A stretch of 64,000 nucleotides of DNA, taken from NCBI GenBank assembly GCA_021604805.1, contig BQJR01000001.1, positions 784,925-848,924 of the forward strand, given 5' to 3'. The notes under the pieces were generated by a model that did not search any database, was not told the DNA's origin, and was given only the letters and a program-made list of their open reading frames with translations. Position 1 is the stretch's first letter. Every line of letters begins with the position of its first letter. This document shows positions 16,352 to 23,028 of the stretch, piece by piece. Made by a program: the position numbers and the translations under genes. The stretch is from Planctomycetota bacterium. Lineage in GTDB: Bacteria > Planctomycetota > B15-G4.

Positions 16352-17368
16352 ATGTTCATGCTTCAGCTGGCTTGGTTCTCGGGGCTCGTGACCCTGCTGC
16401 TCGTGCTCGGCGCCCATTCCCGAGCGGCCTTCGGCGACTCCGTCCTCGGCGGGAGCGCGTACGTCGCGGCTTGGGGCGTTCTGCTCGTGCTGCTCTGGGC
16501 GCACGCGCAACGCGCCAGGCTCGCAGGGCAGAGCGTCCACCTGCTGCGCCTCGCGCTCGCGCCCGCGCTGCTCGCGGGCCTGGGCGTCCCTTACTTCGTG
16601 CATGGCGACGGTGGCATCGTGGGTTCCCCCGCGCTCGCCATGATCCCGGTGCTGGGCCTACTCATCTGCCCGACGATCGCGGGGCTGAGCGCACTGAAGC
16701 GCGAGTGGTTGCGCGTCGATCCACCGGGCGAGCGGCGACCGGCGCCTCGCACCTCGGCGCTGCTCCTCACGCTCGCTCCGTGCTTCTTGTTCGCGTGCGT
16801 CGCCGCCGCGCTCACCGGCAACGCTCCCTTCCCGGAGCTCGAGGGAGTGCTCGCGCCCAACGGGCTGCGCGGCATCCTCTTCGGGGAGCTCGTGCTGTGG
16901 GGTCTGCCCGCGGCGCTGCTGATCGGCAGCGGCCTGGATGCGCTCGATGGATCGGAAGACGGCCCACTCACCGCCAAGCTCGTGCGCTTCAGCATCTTCG
17001 CGTTGCTACTCGCCGCGGCGCTGCGCCCATTCCCCTCGGCCTACTCGGCGCGCACCGTCGTGGATTACGTGAACAAGGCGAACGTCTCCGTCGAGCTGCC
17101 GGTGCAGGGCCTGCGCGTCGCCGCGCCGCTGATGCTGCTCACGCTCGCCGGGCTCTTGCGACGCGATCTGCGCGCGCTCGGACGCGGCGAGTCGGCGCCG
17201 TCGGTGTGGAGCCAAGTGCTGTTGCTCGCCGGCGTGGGCGTCGGCGGTTGGTTCCTCGCGCCGCAGATCGGCACGTGGTTCGTGCCCGCGTTGGCCGCGG
17301 CAGCCTGCGCGCTCGTGATCGCGCTCCGGCGGCTCAGCGCCCGTCGAGCAGCTCCGCCAACGAGTTGA
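16352..17368 (+). CDS. polytopic membrane protein, unknown function
   Basis: A 338-residue hydrophobic protein with about nine predicted membrane segments (for example QLAWFSGLVTLLLVLGAHS and VAAWGVLLVLLWAHA). Cytoplasmic loops are rich in Arg and Pro. I find no transporter, enzyme or rhomboid motif, and do not recognise a family. The start at 16352 is chosen because the -10 candidate TAGGCT ends 7 nt before it; an in-frame ATG at 16244 would add 36 hydrophilic residues without a ribosome site. The last 35 nt overlap the 3' end of the convergent HAD gene. Coding is supported by the regular hydrophobic pattern and the promoter spacing. Confidence 0.65.
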   Translation: MFMLQLAWFSGLVTLLLVLGAHSRAAFGDSVLGGSAYVAAWGVLLVLLWAHAQRARLAGQSVHLLRLALAPALLAGLGVPYFVHGDGGIVGSPALAMIPVLGLLICPTIAGLSALKREWLRVDPPGERRPAPRTSALLLTLAPCFLFACVAAALTGNAPFPELEGVLAPNGLRGILFGELVLWGLPAALLIGSGLDALDGSEDGPLTAKLVRFSIFALLLAAALRPFPSAYSARTVVDYVNKANVSVELPVQGLRVAAPLMLLTLAGLLRRDLRALGRGESAPSVWSQVLLLAGVGVGGWFLAPQIGTWFVPALAAAACALVIALRRLSARRAAPPTS

Positions 17369-17912
17369 CGCAACGATCCGCCAGCTCGCGCCAGGGGTGC
17401 TGGCCGCTCGGGTCCACCGAAACCGTGGACACGCCGGCGGCGCGACCGGCGAGCAGGTCGTAGCGGAAGTCGCCGAGCATCACGGCGTCGTCGGGGCGGC
17501 CGCCCCAACTGTCGAGCAAGCTGCGGATGCCGGCGGGGCTCGGCTTCGGTTCGGCCTCGTCGCGACCGATCACGTGCGCCGGGTCGAAGAAGGCGGCGAG
17601 CTCGCAGTGCGCGAGCGTGGCCTGCGCGTTCGCGCGCGAGTTGCGGGTGAGGATGCCGAGGTGCGCACCATGAGCGCGCAAGTGCTCGAGCAACTCGAGC
17701 GCCCCGGGCGCGGGTCCCGTGGCGCTCACGTAATCGGCTTCCAGCGCGTCGAGACGCACATGCAGCGCGGCGGCCTCGCTGGCCGGGCGCTCCGCGATGG
17801 CCTCGAGCAACGGCTGCCCGGCCGGCAAACCGAGCTCGCGGCGCAGCAGATCGAAGTCGTGCACGGCCCGTGTGAGCGTGCCGTCGAGGTCGAAGATCCA
17901 GTGCCTGGGCAT
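17334..17912 (-). CDS. HAD-superfamily hydrolase (phosphoglycolate phosphatase-like)
   Basis: A 192-residue HAD phosphatase. Motif I is FDLDGTLT (nucleophile Asp8, general acid Asp10), motif II is the Thr in GILTRNS, and motifs III and IV are KPSPAG (Lys) and MLGDFRYDLLAGRAAG (acidic pair). A helical cap of about 70 residues sits between motifs I and II, as in Gph/PGP-like type C1 members. The substrate cannot be read from sequence; small phosphorylated metabolites are usual. The start ATG has AGGA 8 nt upstream. It is divergent from the ABC transporter genes and overlaps the preceding convergent gene by 35 nt. Confidence 0.85.
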   Translation of the reverse strand: MPRHWIFDLDGTLTRAVHDFDLLRRELGLPAGQPLLEAIAERPASEAAALHVRLDALEADYVSATGPAPGALELLEHLRAHGAHLGILTRNSRANAQATLAHCELAAFFDPAHVIGRDEAEPKPSPAGIRSLLDSWGGRPDDAVMLGDFRYDLLAGRAAGVSTVSVDPSGQHPWRELADRCVNSLAELLDGR

Positions 17913-17988
17913 GCGCGCATCCTGCCTCGTGCGCGACTCGCGGCCAAGCGTCGCGATCTCGTCGCTGGGTTCCTCGCAGGCGCGCCGC

Positions 17989-17994
17989 TACGCT
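17989..17994 (+). promoter_or_regulatory. -10 element candidate, leaderless type
   Basis: TACGCT is followed by 7 nt and the GTG start of the ABC ATPase at 18002; there is no ribosome site. Confidence 0.5.
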
Positions 17995-18001
17995 GCCCCG
18001 C

Positions 18002-18913
18002 GTGAACGTCGCGCCACTGCAGACCACCGGCTTGGGCAAGCGCTACGGCGACACCGTGGCGCTGCGCGATCTCGAGCTGCGCGTCGAGCCCGGCGAAGTG
18101 CTCGGCTTCTTGGGCCCCAACGGCGCTGGCAAGACGACCACCCTGCGCCTGTGCCTCGACCTGTTGCGCCCCAGCACCGGCAAGGTGGAACTCTTCGGAC
18201 AACCCCCGAGCGCAGCGACGGCGCGGGCGCGCGTGGGCTACCTGCCCGGCGAACTCGTGCTCGACGAGCGCCTCAGCGCCGACGCGCAACTCACCCTGCT
18301 CGACGGCTTGCGCACGCGCGCCACGCCACCCTGCGATCCGCGCCGCCGCGACGAACTCTGCGAACGCCTCGGCCTCTCGACCCGCGACCGGGCGAAGCGC
18401 CAGCGCGAACTCTCGCGCGGCAACAAACAGAAGGTCGGCCTCGTGGCCGCCTTCCAACACGACCCCGAGCTGCTCGTGCTCGACGAACCCAGCACCGCGC
18501 TCGACCCGCTGGTTCGCGACGCGCTCTTCGAGCTGCTCGTGGAAACCGGGCAACGCGGGCGCAGCGTGATCCACTCCTCGCACGTGCTCACGGAGATCGA
18601 ACGCACGTCCACACGCGTGCTCGTGTTGCGCGGCGGTGTGCGCGTGCCGGTGAAAGACCTCAGCGAGCTGCGCGCCAGTTTGCCGCGACGCATGCGAGTG
18701 CGCTTCCAGGGCGAGGTCCCGCGCGCCGCGCTCGAGCGAGCTGGCGCCGAGATCTTGCGCCTCGACGGAGGCCAGGTCGAGCTGCGCCTCGCCGGTGCGC
18801 CCGACCGCATCCTGGCCGTGTTGCACGCCGAACGCGTGCTCGACTTCGCCTATCCCGAAGCGGACCTCGACGCAGCCTTCGCCGCGCTCTACGCCGAGGA
18901 GCGCGCGTCGTGA
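18002..18913 (+). CDS. ABC transporter ATP-binding protein
   Basis: A 303-residue ABC ATPase with Walker A GPNGAGKTT (residues about 38-46), the signature ELSRGNKQKVGL, Walker B LLVLDEPSTALDP, and the switch His in HSSHVLTEIE. The C-terminal ~80 residues form an extra beta-rich domain, as in the CcmA/NatA-type exporters. The start is GTG at 18002, 7 nt behind a -10 candidate, which suggests a leaderless message. Its TGA overlaps the GTG of the permease gene (GTGA). Together they look like a two-component ABC-2 exporter; the substrate is unknown. Confidence 0.92.
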   Translation: MNVAPLQTTGLGKRYGDTVALRDLELRVEPGEVLGFLGPNGAGKTTTLRLCLDLLRPSTGKVELFGQPPSAATARARVGYLPGELVLDERLSADAQLTLLDGLRTRATPPCDPRRRDELCERLGLSTRDRAKRQRELSRGNKQKVGLVAAFQHDPELLVLDEPSTALDPLVRDALFELLVETGQRGRSVIHSSHVLTEIERTSTRVLVLRGGVRVPVKDLSELRASLPRRMRVRFQGEVPRAALERAGAEILRLDGGQVELRLAGAPDRILAVLHAERVLDFAYPEADLDAAFAALYAEERAS

Positions 18914-19773
18914 TCCCGCTCTTCCTGCACTTGTTGCGGCGTCAACTCGGGCTGCTGATCACGCTGGCGTTGTTCTTCGCCGCCACCGAGATCGTGTTCG
19001 TGCAGATCCTCGAGTCGATCCAAGCCGAAGGTGGCATCGGCAAGCTCGCCGACGCGCTGCCCGGTTTCGTGCAGAACATCCTGCAACATCAACTCGGTGA
19101 GATGACGGGGCGCGCCGCGCTGGGCGGCTTCTTCCGCGACCCCGCGCTGATCGTGCCCCTGCTCGCGGTGATCGTGCTGGCCGGCACGCAGCTGCGCGCG
19201 GATCGCGAGTCGGGGCTCTCGGATCTCTACCTCGCGCGGCCGCTGTCGCGTCGCAGCCAACTGCTCACGCACCTGCTCAACACGTGGGTGCCGGCGCTGG
19301 TGCTGCCCGCCGCGATCCTGCTCGGACTGGGCCTCGGGCTCAACCTGGCCAGCATCGACAACGCGCCGCCCTTCGCGGTGTACGTCATCGCAGGCTCGGG
19401 CCTGATCACGCTGATGATGTTCTTCGGCGCGCTCACACTGTGGCTCTCCACCGGAGAGGCGCGACGCGGCAGCGTGGTCACGCGCGTGGCAGGCGTGGCC
19501 GTGATCGGCTTCCTGCTCGAAGTCGTCGGCACGCTCTGGGCGCCGGCCGCACTGCTGCGCTGCTTCGGCCCCTTCTTCTACTTCCATCCCGTGGGCGTGC
19601 TCGACGCCTACAACGACGCGTCCGCCCCTGCACTCGACCTGCAGAGCATGCTCGTCGACGCGCAGCCACTGTTCCCGCAGCCGGGCCCGGGCCTCAACAC
19701 CCTCGTGTTACTCGGCTTCACCGTGCTGTTCCTCGCGCTCGCCTTCCGACGCTTCGAGCGTCGTGATCTCTGA
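18910..19773 (+). CDS. ABC-2-type transporter permease
   Basis: A 287-residue integral membrane protein with about six membrane segments and a first large extracytoplasmic loop after segment 1, which is the usual layout of ABC-2 permeases. It contains LRADRESGLSDLYLARPLSR, matching the amphipathic coupling region seen in this class (RExGxxxxLLxxPxSR). The GTG start overlaps the ATPase stop, which proves pairing. Longer upstream frames run through the ATPase gene and are discarded. The exported substrate is unknown. Confidence 0.85.
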   Translation: MIPLFLHLLRRQLGLLITLALFFAATEIVFVQILESIQAEGGIGKLADALPGFVQNILQHQLGEMTGRAALGGFFRDPALIVPLLAVIVLAGTQLRADRESGLSDLYLARPLSRRSQLLTHLLNTWVPALVLPAAILLGLGLGLNLASIDNAPPFAVYVIAGSGLITLMMFFGALTLWLSTGEARRGSVVTRVAGVAVIGFLLEVVGTLWAPAALLRCFGPFFYFHPVGVLDAYNDASAPALDLQSMLVDAQPLFPQPGPGLNTLVLLGFTVLFLALAFRRFERRDL

Positions 19774-19807
19774 GCACACGCGCCGGGCGGCTGCAGCCCT
19801 CGATGAC

Positions 19808-20968
19808 TCAACCGTCGAGCGGAAGATGTTCCAGGCTGGGCAAGGGAAACAGCACCGTGGTGCCCGTGGGGTCTTGGATGCGGATGCGGAACACGTCGGT
19901 GCCCGCGCGCGTGCCAGCTTGCACGTGCAGCTCGAACTGACCACTCCCGAGATCCACGAAGCGCAGGCGTTCCGCGATGTCGTCGCTCGTGCCGTGGTGT
20001 TCGGCCGTGATGCGCTTGGGCGACGCGGGCAGCGGCGCGCCGTTGATGTCACGCAGGCTGATGCGCAACACGCGCGCGCTGTGGCCATCGGCAGGCACGC
20101 TCGTGTGCGCGGAACCAGGAGCGCCGTCCCACGCGGCTTCGCTGAGCACGCCGTCGGTGAAGCTGCGCTTGCTCGACACGAAGGCGTCGTACTGGTTGCG
20201 CAGCGTGAGCACGGGGTCGGGAGCTTGCGCGCCGCCGATCACGTTCAGGTCGAGCCAGTAGGTGCCCGCCGCGCAACCGACCTGCGCGTTGCAGAGGCCG
20301 GTGATGTCCCCCACACGCGCCACGGTGAGGAAGCCGATGTGGGCCGACTTGGTGAACTCGGCCGGCGGACTTCCGCAGGCGGTCGGGTCGTTCGGCAGGC
20401 AAGAGCAACGCCCGTCGCCCCCCATGAGCATGGCGGCTTCCATGGCGGCCATCAGCCGATCTGAGAGACGACCCTCCGTGGCGCGCAGCGCGCGCTCGGC
20501 CGCGACCAACACCGGCTCACCCGCGAGCACGTTGCCCTGGATCGTGTAGTCGATGCTGCCGATCGAACCGACGAACTCGCCCTTGGAGTCACCCACGCTG
20601 GCGCCTGAAGCCGACGCGGCGGTCTGTCCCGGCAAGGCCACACCCCACTGCCGACCCTGCGGCGCCGTGACGTTCTGCTTCAACAACTCGATGATCGCTT
20701 CGGGCGACGTGCCGGCGATGATCTCGGCGCGCATCAGCGCGCGCGCCTCGAGCGTGACGTCGATGGCCGACTGCGCGGCGCCCGCGCCCTTGCCCACCAC
20801 GATCACCGGCAGGAACTGCTTGAGGTCGATGCCCGACACGCAGGTGGCCGAGGCCACTGCGACTTCACCGGTGGCCGAATCCACGATCACGATCGACCAA
20901 GTGGCGCGCGCATTCGGCGCAAAGAGCGCCAGCGCGACGAGCAGTGAAGACAGCCAGCGGGTGCGCAT
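19808..20968 (-). CDS. DUF1028 family protein, exported
   Basis: A 386-residue exported protein. After the signal peptide (MRTRWLSSLLVALALFAPNARA) comes TWSIVIVDSATGEVAVASATCV, the typical opening of DUF1028, followed by the family-like QFLPVIVVGKGAGAAQSAID, GRQWGVALPG and ILAGEPVL-type stretches. From memory, DUF1028 is grouped with N-terminal-nucleophile hydrolases; cleavage after Ala-Arg-Ala would expose Thr as the new N-terminus. The last ~130 residues form an Ig-like beta domain, probably for substrate or wall contact. The GGAG ribosome site (20977-20980) sits inside a strong leader hairpin. The gene is convergent with the ABC permease gene. Confidence 0.8.
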   Translation of the reverse strand: MRTRWLSSLLVALALFAPNARATWSIVIVDSATGEVAVASATCVSGIDLKQFLPVIVVGKGAGAAQSAIDVTLEARALMRAEIIAGTSPEAIIELLKQNVTAPQGRQWGVALPGQTAASASGASVGDSKGEFVGSIGSIDYTIQGNVLAGEPVLVAAERALRATEGRLSDRLMAAMEAAMLMGGDGRCSCLPNDPTACGSPPAEFTKSAHIGFLTVARVGDITGLCNAQVGCAAGTYWLDLNVIGGAQAPDPVLTLRNQYDAFVSSKRSFTDGVLSEAAWDGAPGSAHTSVPADGHSARVLRISLRDINGAPLPASPKRITAEHHGTSDDIAERLRFVDLGSGQFELHVQAGTRAGTDVFRIRIQDPTGTTVLFPLPSLEHLPLDG

Positions 20969-20969
20969 G

Positions 20970-21010
20970 AAAAACGCTCCGAGTCGGTGGAAGAAGCCGA
21001 CCCGGAGCGT
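20970..21010 (-). terminator. terminator-like hairpin directly before the DUF1028 start (possible attenuator)
   Basis: Arms 21010-20997 and 20987-20974 pair over 13 of 14 positions (ACGCTCCG/CGGAGCGT and GTCGG/CCGAC with one mismatch) around a 9-nt loop. Five T follow on the minus strand, then C and the ATG at 20968. It has the form of an intrinsic terminator for the upstream DUF1579 gene, yet its 3' arm contains the only ribosome site of the DUF1028 gene. A TACGCT -10-like hexamer overlaps the 5' arm (21011-21006). Confidence 0.55.
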
Positions 21011-21086
21011 ATCAGCTGCCGCGCGAGGCGGGGTTGTCATGGCCCCTGCGCGCGCCGTGGCGCGGGCGGGCCATGTGCGGCCGGGC

Positions 21087-21671
21087 TCAGCGCATGCCGT
21101 CGGCCTTGGGCTTGGTCTTGGCGCGCGTGTAGGCAATGTGCATCTGTTGCACTTCGGTGCCGTCGTCTTCGAGGGCGTAGGCCGTGTGCGTGTGGGCGTC
21201 GTCGCTCTGGATCGCAATGACCGTCTTCATGTCGACGATCTCGCCGGCCTCGTTGGGCTGCGTGTGAAAGAAGGTCCAGCTCTTGCTCTCGGCGTCCCAG
21301 TCGCCCTTCATGATCGAAATGGTGGGAGACATCGTGTCGATCCAGGTGATCGTCCATTCTTCGCCGATCGGGTCGTAGCCCATGGTGGCGCGGCCCTCGA
21401 AGGGGATCCCCATGAAGTCGCCGGAGAACTCGGAGAGCTGGTAGAAGGCGCCGAACATCGACACCTTCTCCTTGCCCTGCATCTGAATCTCACCCATCGG
21501 GCTGCTGAAGGTGAGCGCCGCGTCCCAGTCGCCCACGAAGGCCTTCATCATGCGGTGCTGTTCGCCGGGCTGGGCCATCGGCATCTCTTCGTCCTGCGGC
21601 TTGGCGTCGAGCCCTTGCGAGCCGACGACGAGAGCGGTCAACAAACCAGCGGCGAGTACGAGCGTCTTCAT
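21087..21671 (-). CDS. DUF1579 family protein, exported
   Basis: A 194-residue protein with a signal peptide (MKTLVLAAGLLTALVVGSQGLDA) and a lipocalin-like DUF1579 domain: MMKAFVGDWDAAL, then ALTFSS, QLSEFSGDFMGIPFEGRATMGYD (quoted only to YQLSEFSGDFMGIPF for the core), and EEWTITWIDTMS. The family has no established function; members occur widely in Planctomycetota and Acidobacteria. The start ATG at 21671 has a strong ribosome site (GGAGAG, 7-8 nt). The sequence after its stop leads into the terminator-like hairpin at 20970-21010. Confidence 0.8.
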   Translation of the reverse strand: MKTLVLAAGLLTALVVGSQGLDAKPQDEEMPMAQPGEQHRMMKAFVGDWDAALTFSSPMGEIQMQGKEKVSMFGAFYQLSEFSGDFMGIPFEGRATMGYDPIGEEWTITWIDTMSPTISIMKGDWDAESKSWTFFHTQPNEAGEIVDMKTVIAIQSDDAHTHTAYALEDDGTEVQQMHIAYTRAKTKPKADGMR

Positions 21672-21812
21672 AGGTCTCTCTCCTGCGGAGGAAGTTGCGT
21701 GGCATGGCGGCAGCGCAGAGCTGCCCGACGACCTGGGGAACAGTGTCACCATTCACGCAAATCGCGCCAGCGAGGTGCGGCGTGTCACGCGCATGGCGGG
21801 GCAGCGCTCGGC

Positions 21813-21818
21813 TACAGT
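21813..21818 (+). promoter_or_regulatory. -10 element candidate for the aldo/keto reductase gene
   Basis: TACAGT lies in the divergent gap and would give a leader of about 127 nt. No riboswitch fold was recognised in that leader. Confidence 0.3.
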
Positions 21819-21952
21819 GGCGCGCCCGCTGACCGGGGTGGGCCAACCCGCCTGCCCGCGCACTTGCGGGTCCAGCCGATCTTCCGACGATCCTTCCGTT
21901 CACGCGGGGACCCCGTCGTTCACCTCTCGATTCGATCCGCCGAGGAGGCCGC

Positions 21953-22987
21953 ATGCAAACACGTCGCTTGGGACGCAGCAGCTTGGAACTTCCCGTCGTG
22001 ACCTTCGGCGCTTGGGCCATCGGAGGTGGGCCGTACTGGAACGGCACCGACGACGAACAAGCGCTGGCCGCTCTGGCCGCCGCTTTCGACGCGGGCATGC
22101 ACGCCGTCGACACCGCCCCCATCTACGGCATGGGTCACTCGGAGACGATCGTGGGCCGCGCACTCGCCGCACAGCGCCGCGCGAACGGCAGCACCAGCGA
22201 CATCAAAGTCTGCACCAAGATCGGTCTGCGCTGGGATTGCGACGACGGTGAGCTGTTCTTCGAGAGCCAGTCCGCCGACGGCAAGCCGCTCGCGGTCTAC
22301 CGCAACAGTCGCCCCGAGTCGGTGCGCCTCGAGTGCGAACGCAGCTTGCAGCGCTTGGGCGTCGACCACATCCACTTGTTGCAGGTGCACTGGCCCGACC
22401 CCACGACGCCCGTGTCCGACACCATGGGCGCACTCGCCGAACTGCATGCCGAAGGCAAGATCGGCGCCATCGGCGTGAGCAACTACGACCCTGAGTTGCT
22501 CGAGGAAGCGCAGGTCGCGCTGGGCGATCTGCCGCTCGCGTCCACGCAACCCAAGTACAGCCTGGTCGCGCGCGAGATCGAGGCCGACGTGCTGCCTTGG
22601 GTGATCGAACACGAAGTCGGCGTGCTGGCTTACTCGCCGCTCGAACAAGGCCTGCTCACTGGCAAGGTGCGCGGCGATCGCAGCTTCGCAGACACCGAAG
22701 GCCGCGCGCGTCGCCCGAGTTTCCAAGACCGCAATCGGCAGGCCGTGAACGCCTTGCTCGACGAGGTCGTGGCCCCCATCGCCGCCGAGCTCGGCGCGAG
22801 CTTGGCCCAGACCGTGATCGCCTGGACGGTGGCGCGCCCGGGTATCAGCAGCGCCTTGGTCGGCGCGCGCACCCCCGAGCAGGCCCGCGAGAACGCCGCG
22901 GCCGGCGAGCTCCAGATTCCGCCCGAGGCCTGGTCGCGCATCGACACCGCCTTCGCCGCCTTGCGCCTGGAAAGCGAGCCCGTCTAG
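21953..22987 (+). CDS. aldo/keto reductase
   Basis: A 344-residue NADPH-dependent oxidoreductase of the aldo/keto reductase superfamily (TIM barrel). The catalytic tetrad is visible: Asp and Tyr in HAVDTAPIYGMG, Lys in KVCTKIGLRW, and His in HLLQVHWPDP. The cofactor-binding stretch SALVGARTPEQARENAA is near the C-terminus. It starts MQTRRLGRSSLELPVVTFGAWAIGG-like (RRLGRSSLELPVVTFGAWA), as in the YajO/Tas group. The ATG has GGAGG 4-5 nt upstream. The substrate is unknown. The SLC12-like gene follows after 41 nt, so co-transcription is likely. Confidence 0.92.
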   Translation: MQTRRLGRSSLELPVVTFGAWAIGGGPYWNGTDDEQALAALAAAFDAGMHAVDTAPIYGMGHSETIVGRALAAQRRANGSTSDIKVCTKIGLRWDCDDGELFFESQSADGKPLAVYRNSRPESVRLECERSLQRLGVDHIHLLQVHWPDPTTPVSDTMGALAELHAEGKIGAIGVSNYDPELLEEAQVALGDLPLASTQPKYSLVAREIEADVLPWVIEHEVGVLAYSPLEQGLLTGKVRGDRSFADTEGRARRPSFQDRNRQAVNALLDEVVAPIAAELGASLAQTVIAWTVARPGISSALVGARTPEQARENAAAGELQIPPEAWSRIDTAFAALRLESEPV

Positions 22988-23028
22988 CGCTCAGGCCGTA
23001 GGGCTGAAACGGCCGATGGAAGGCAGCC

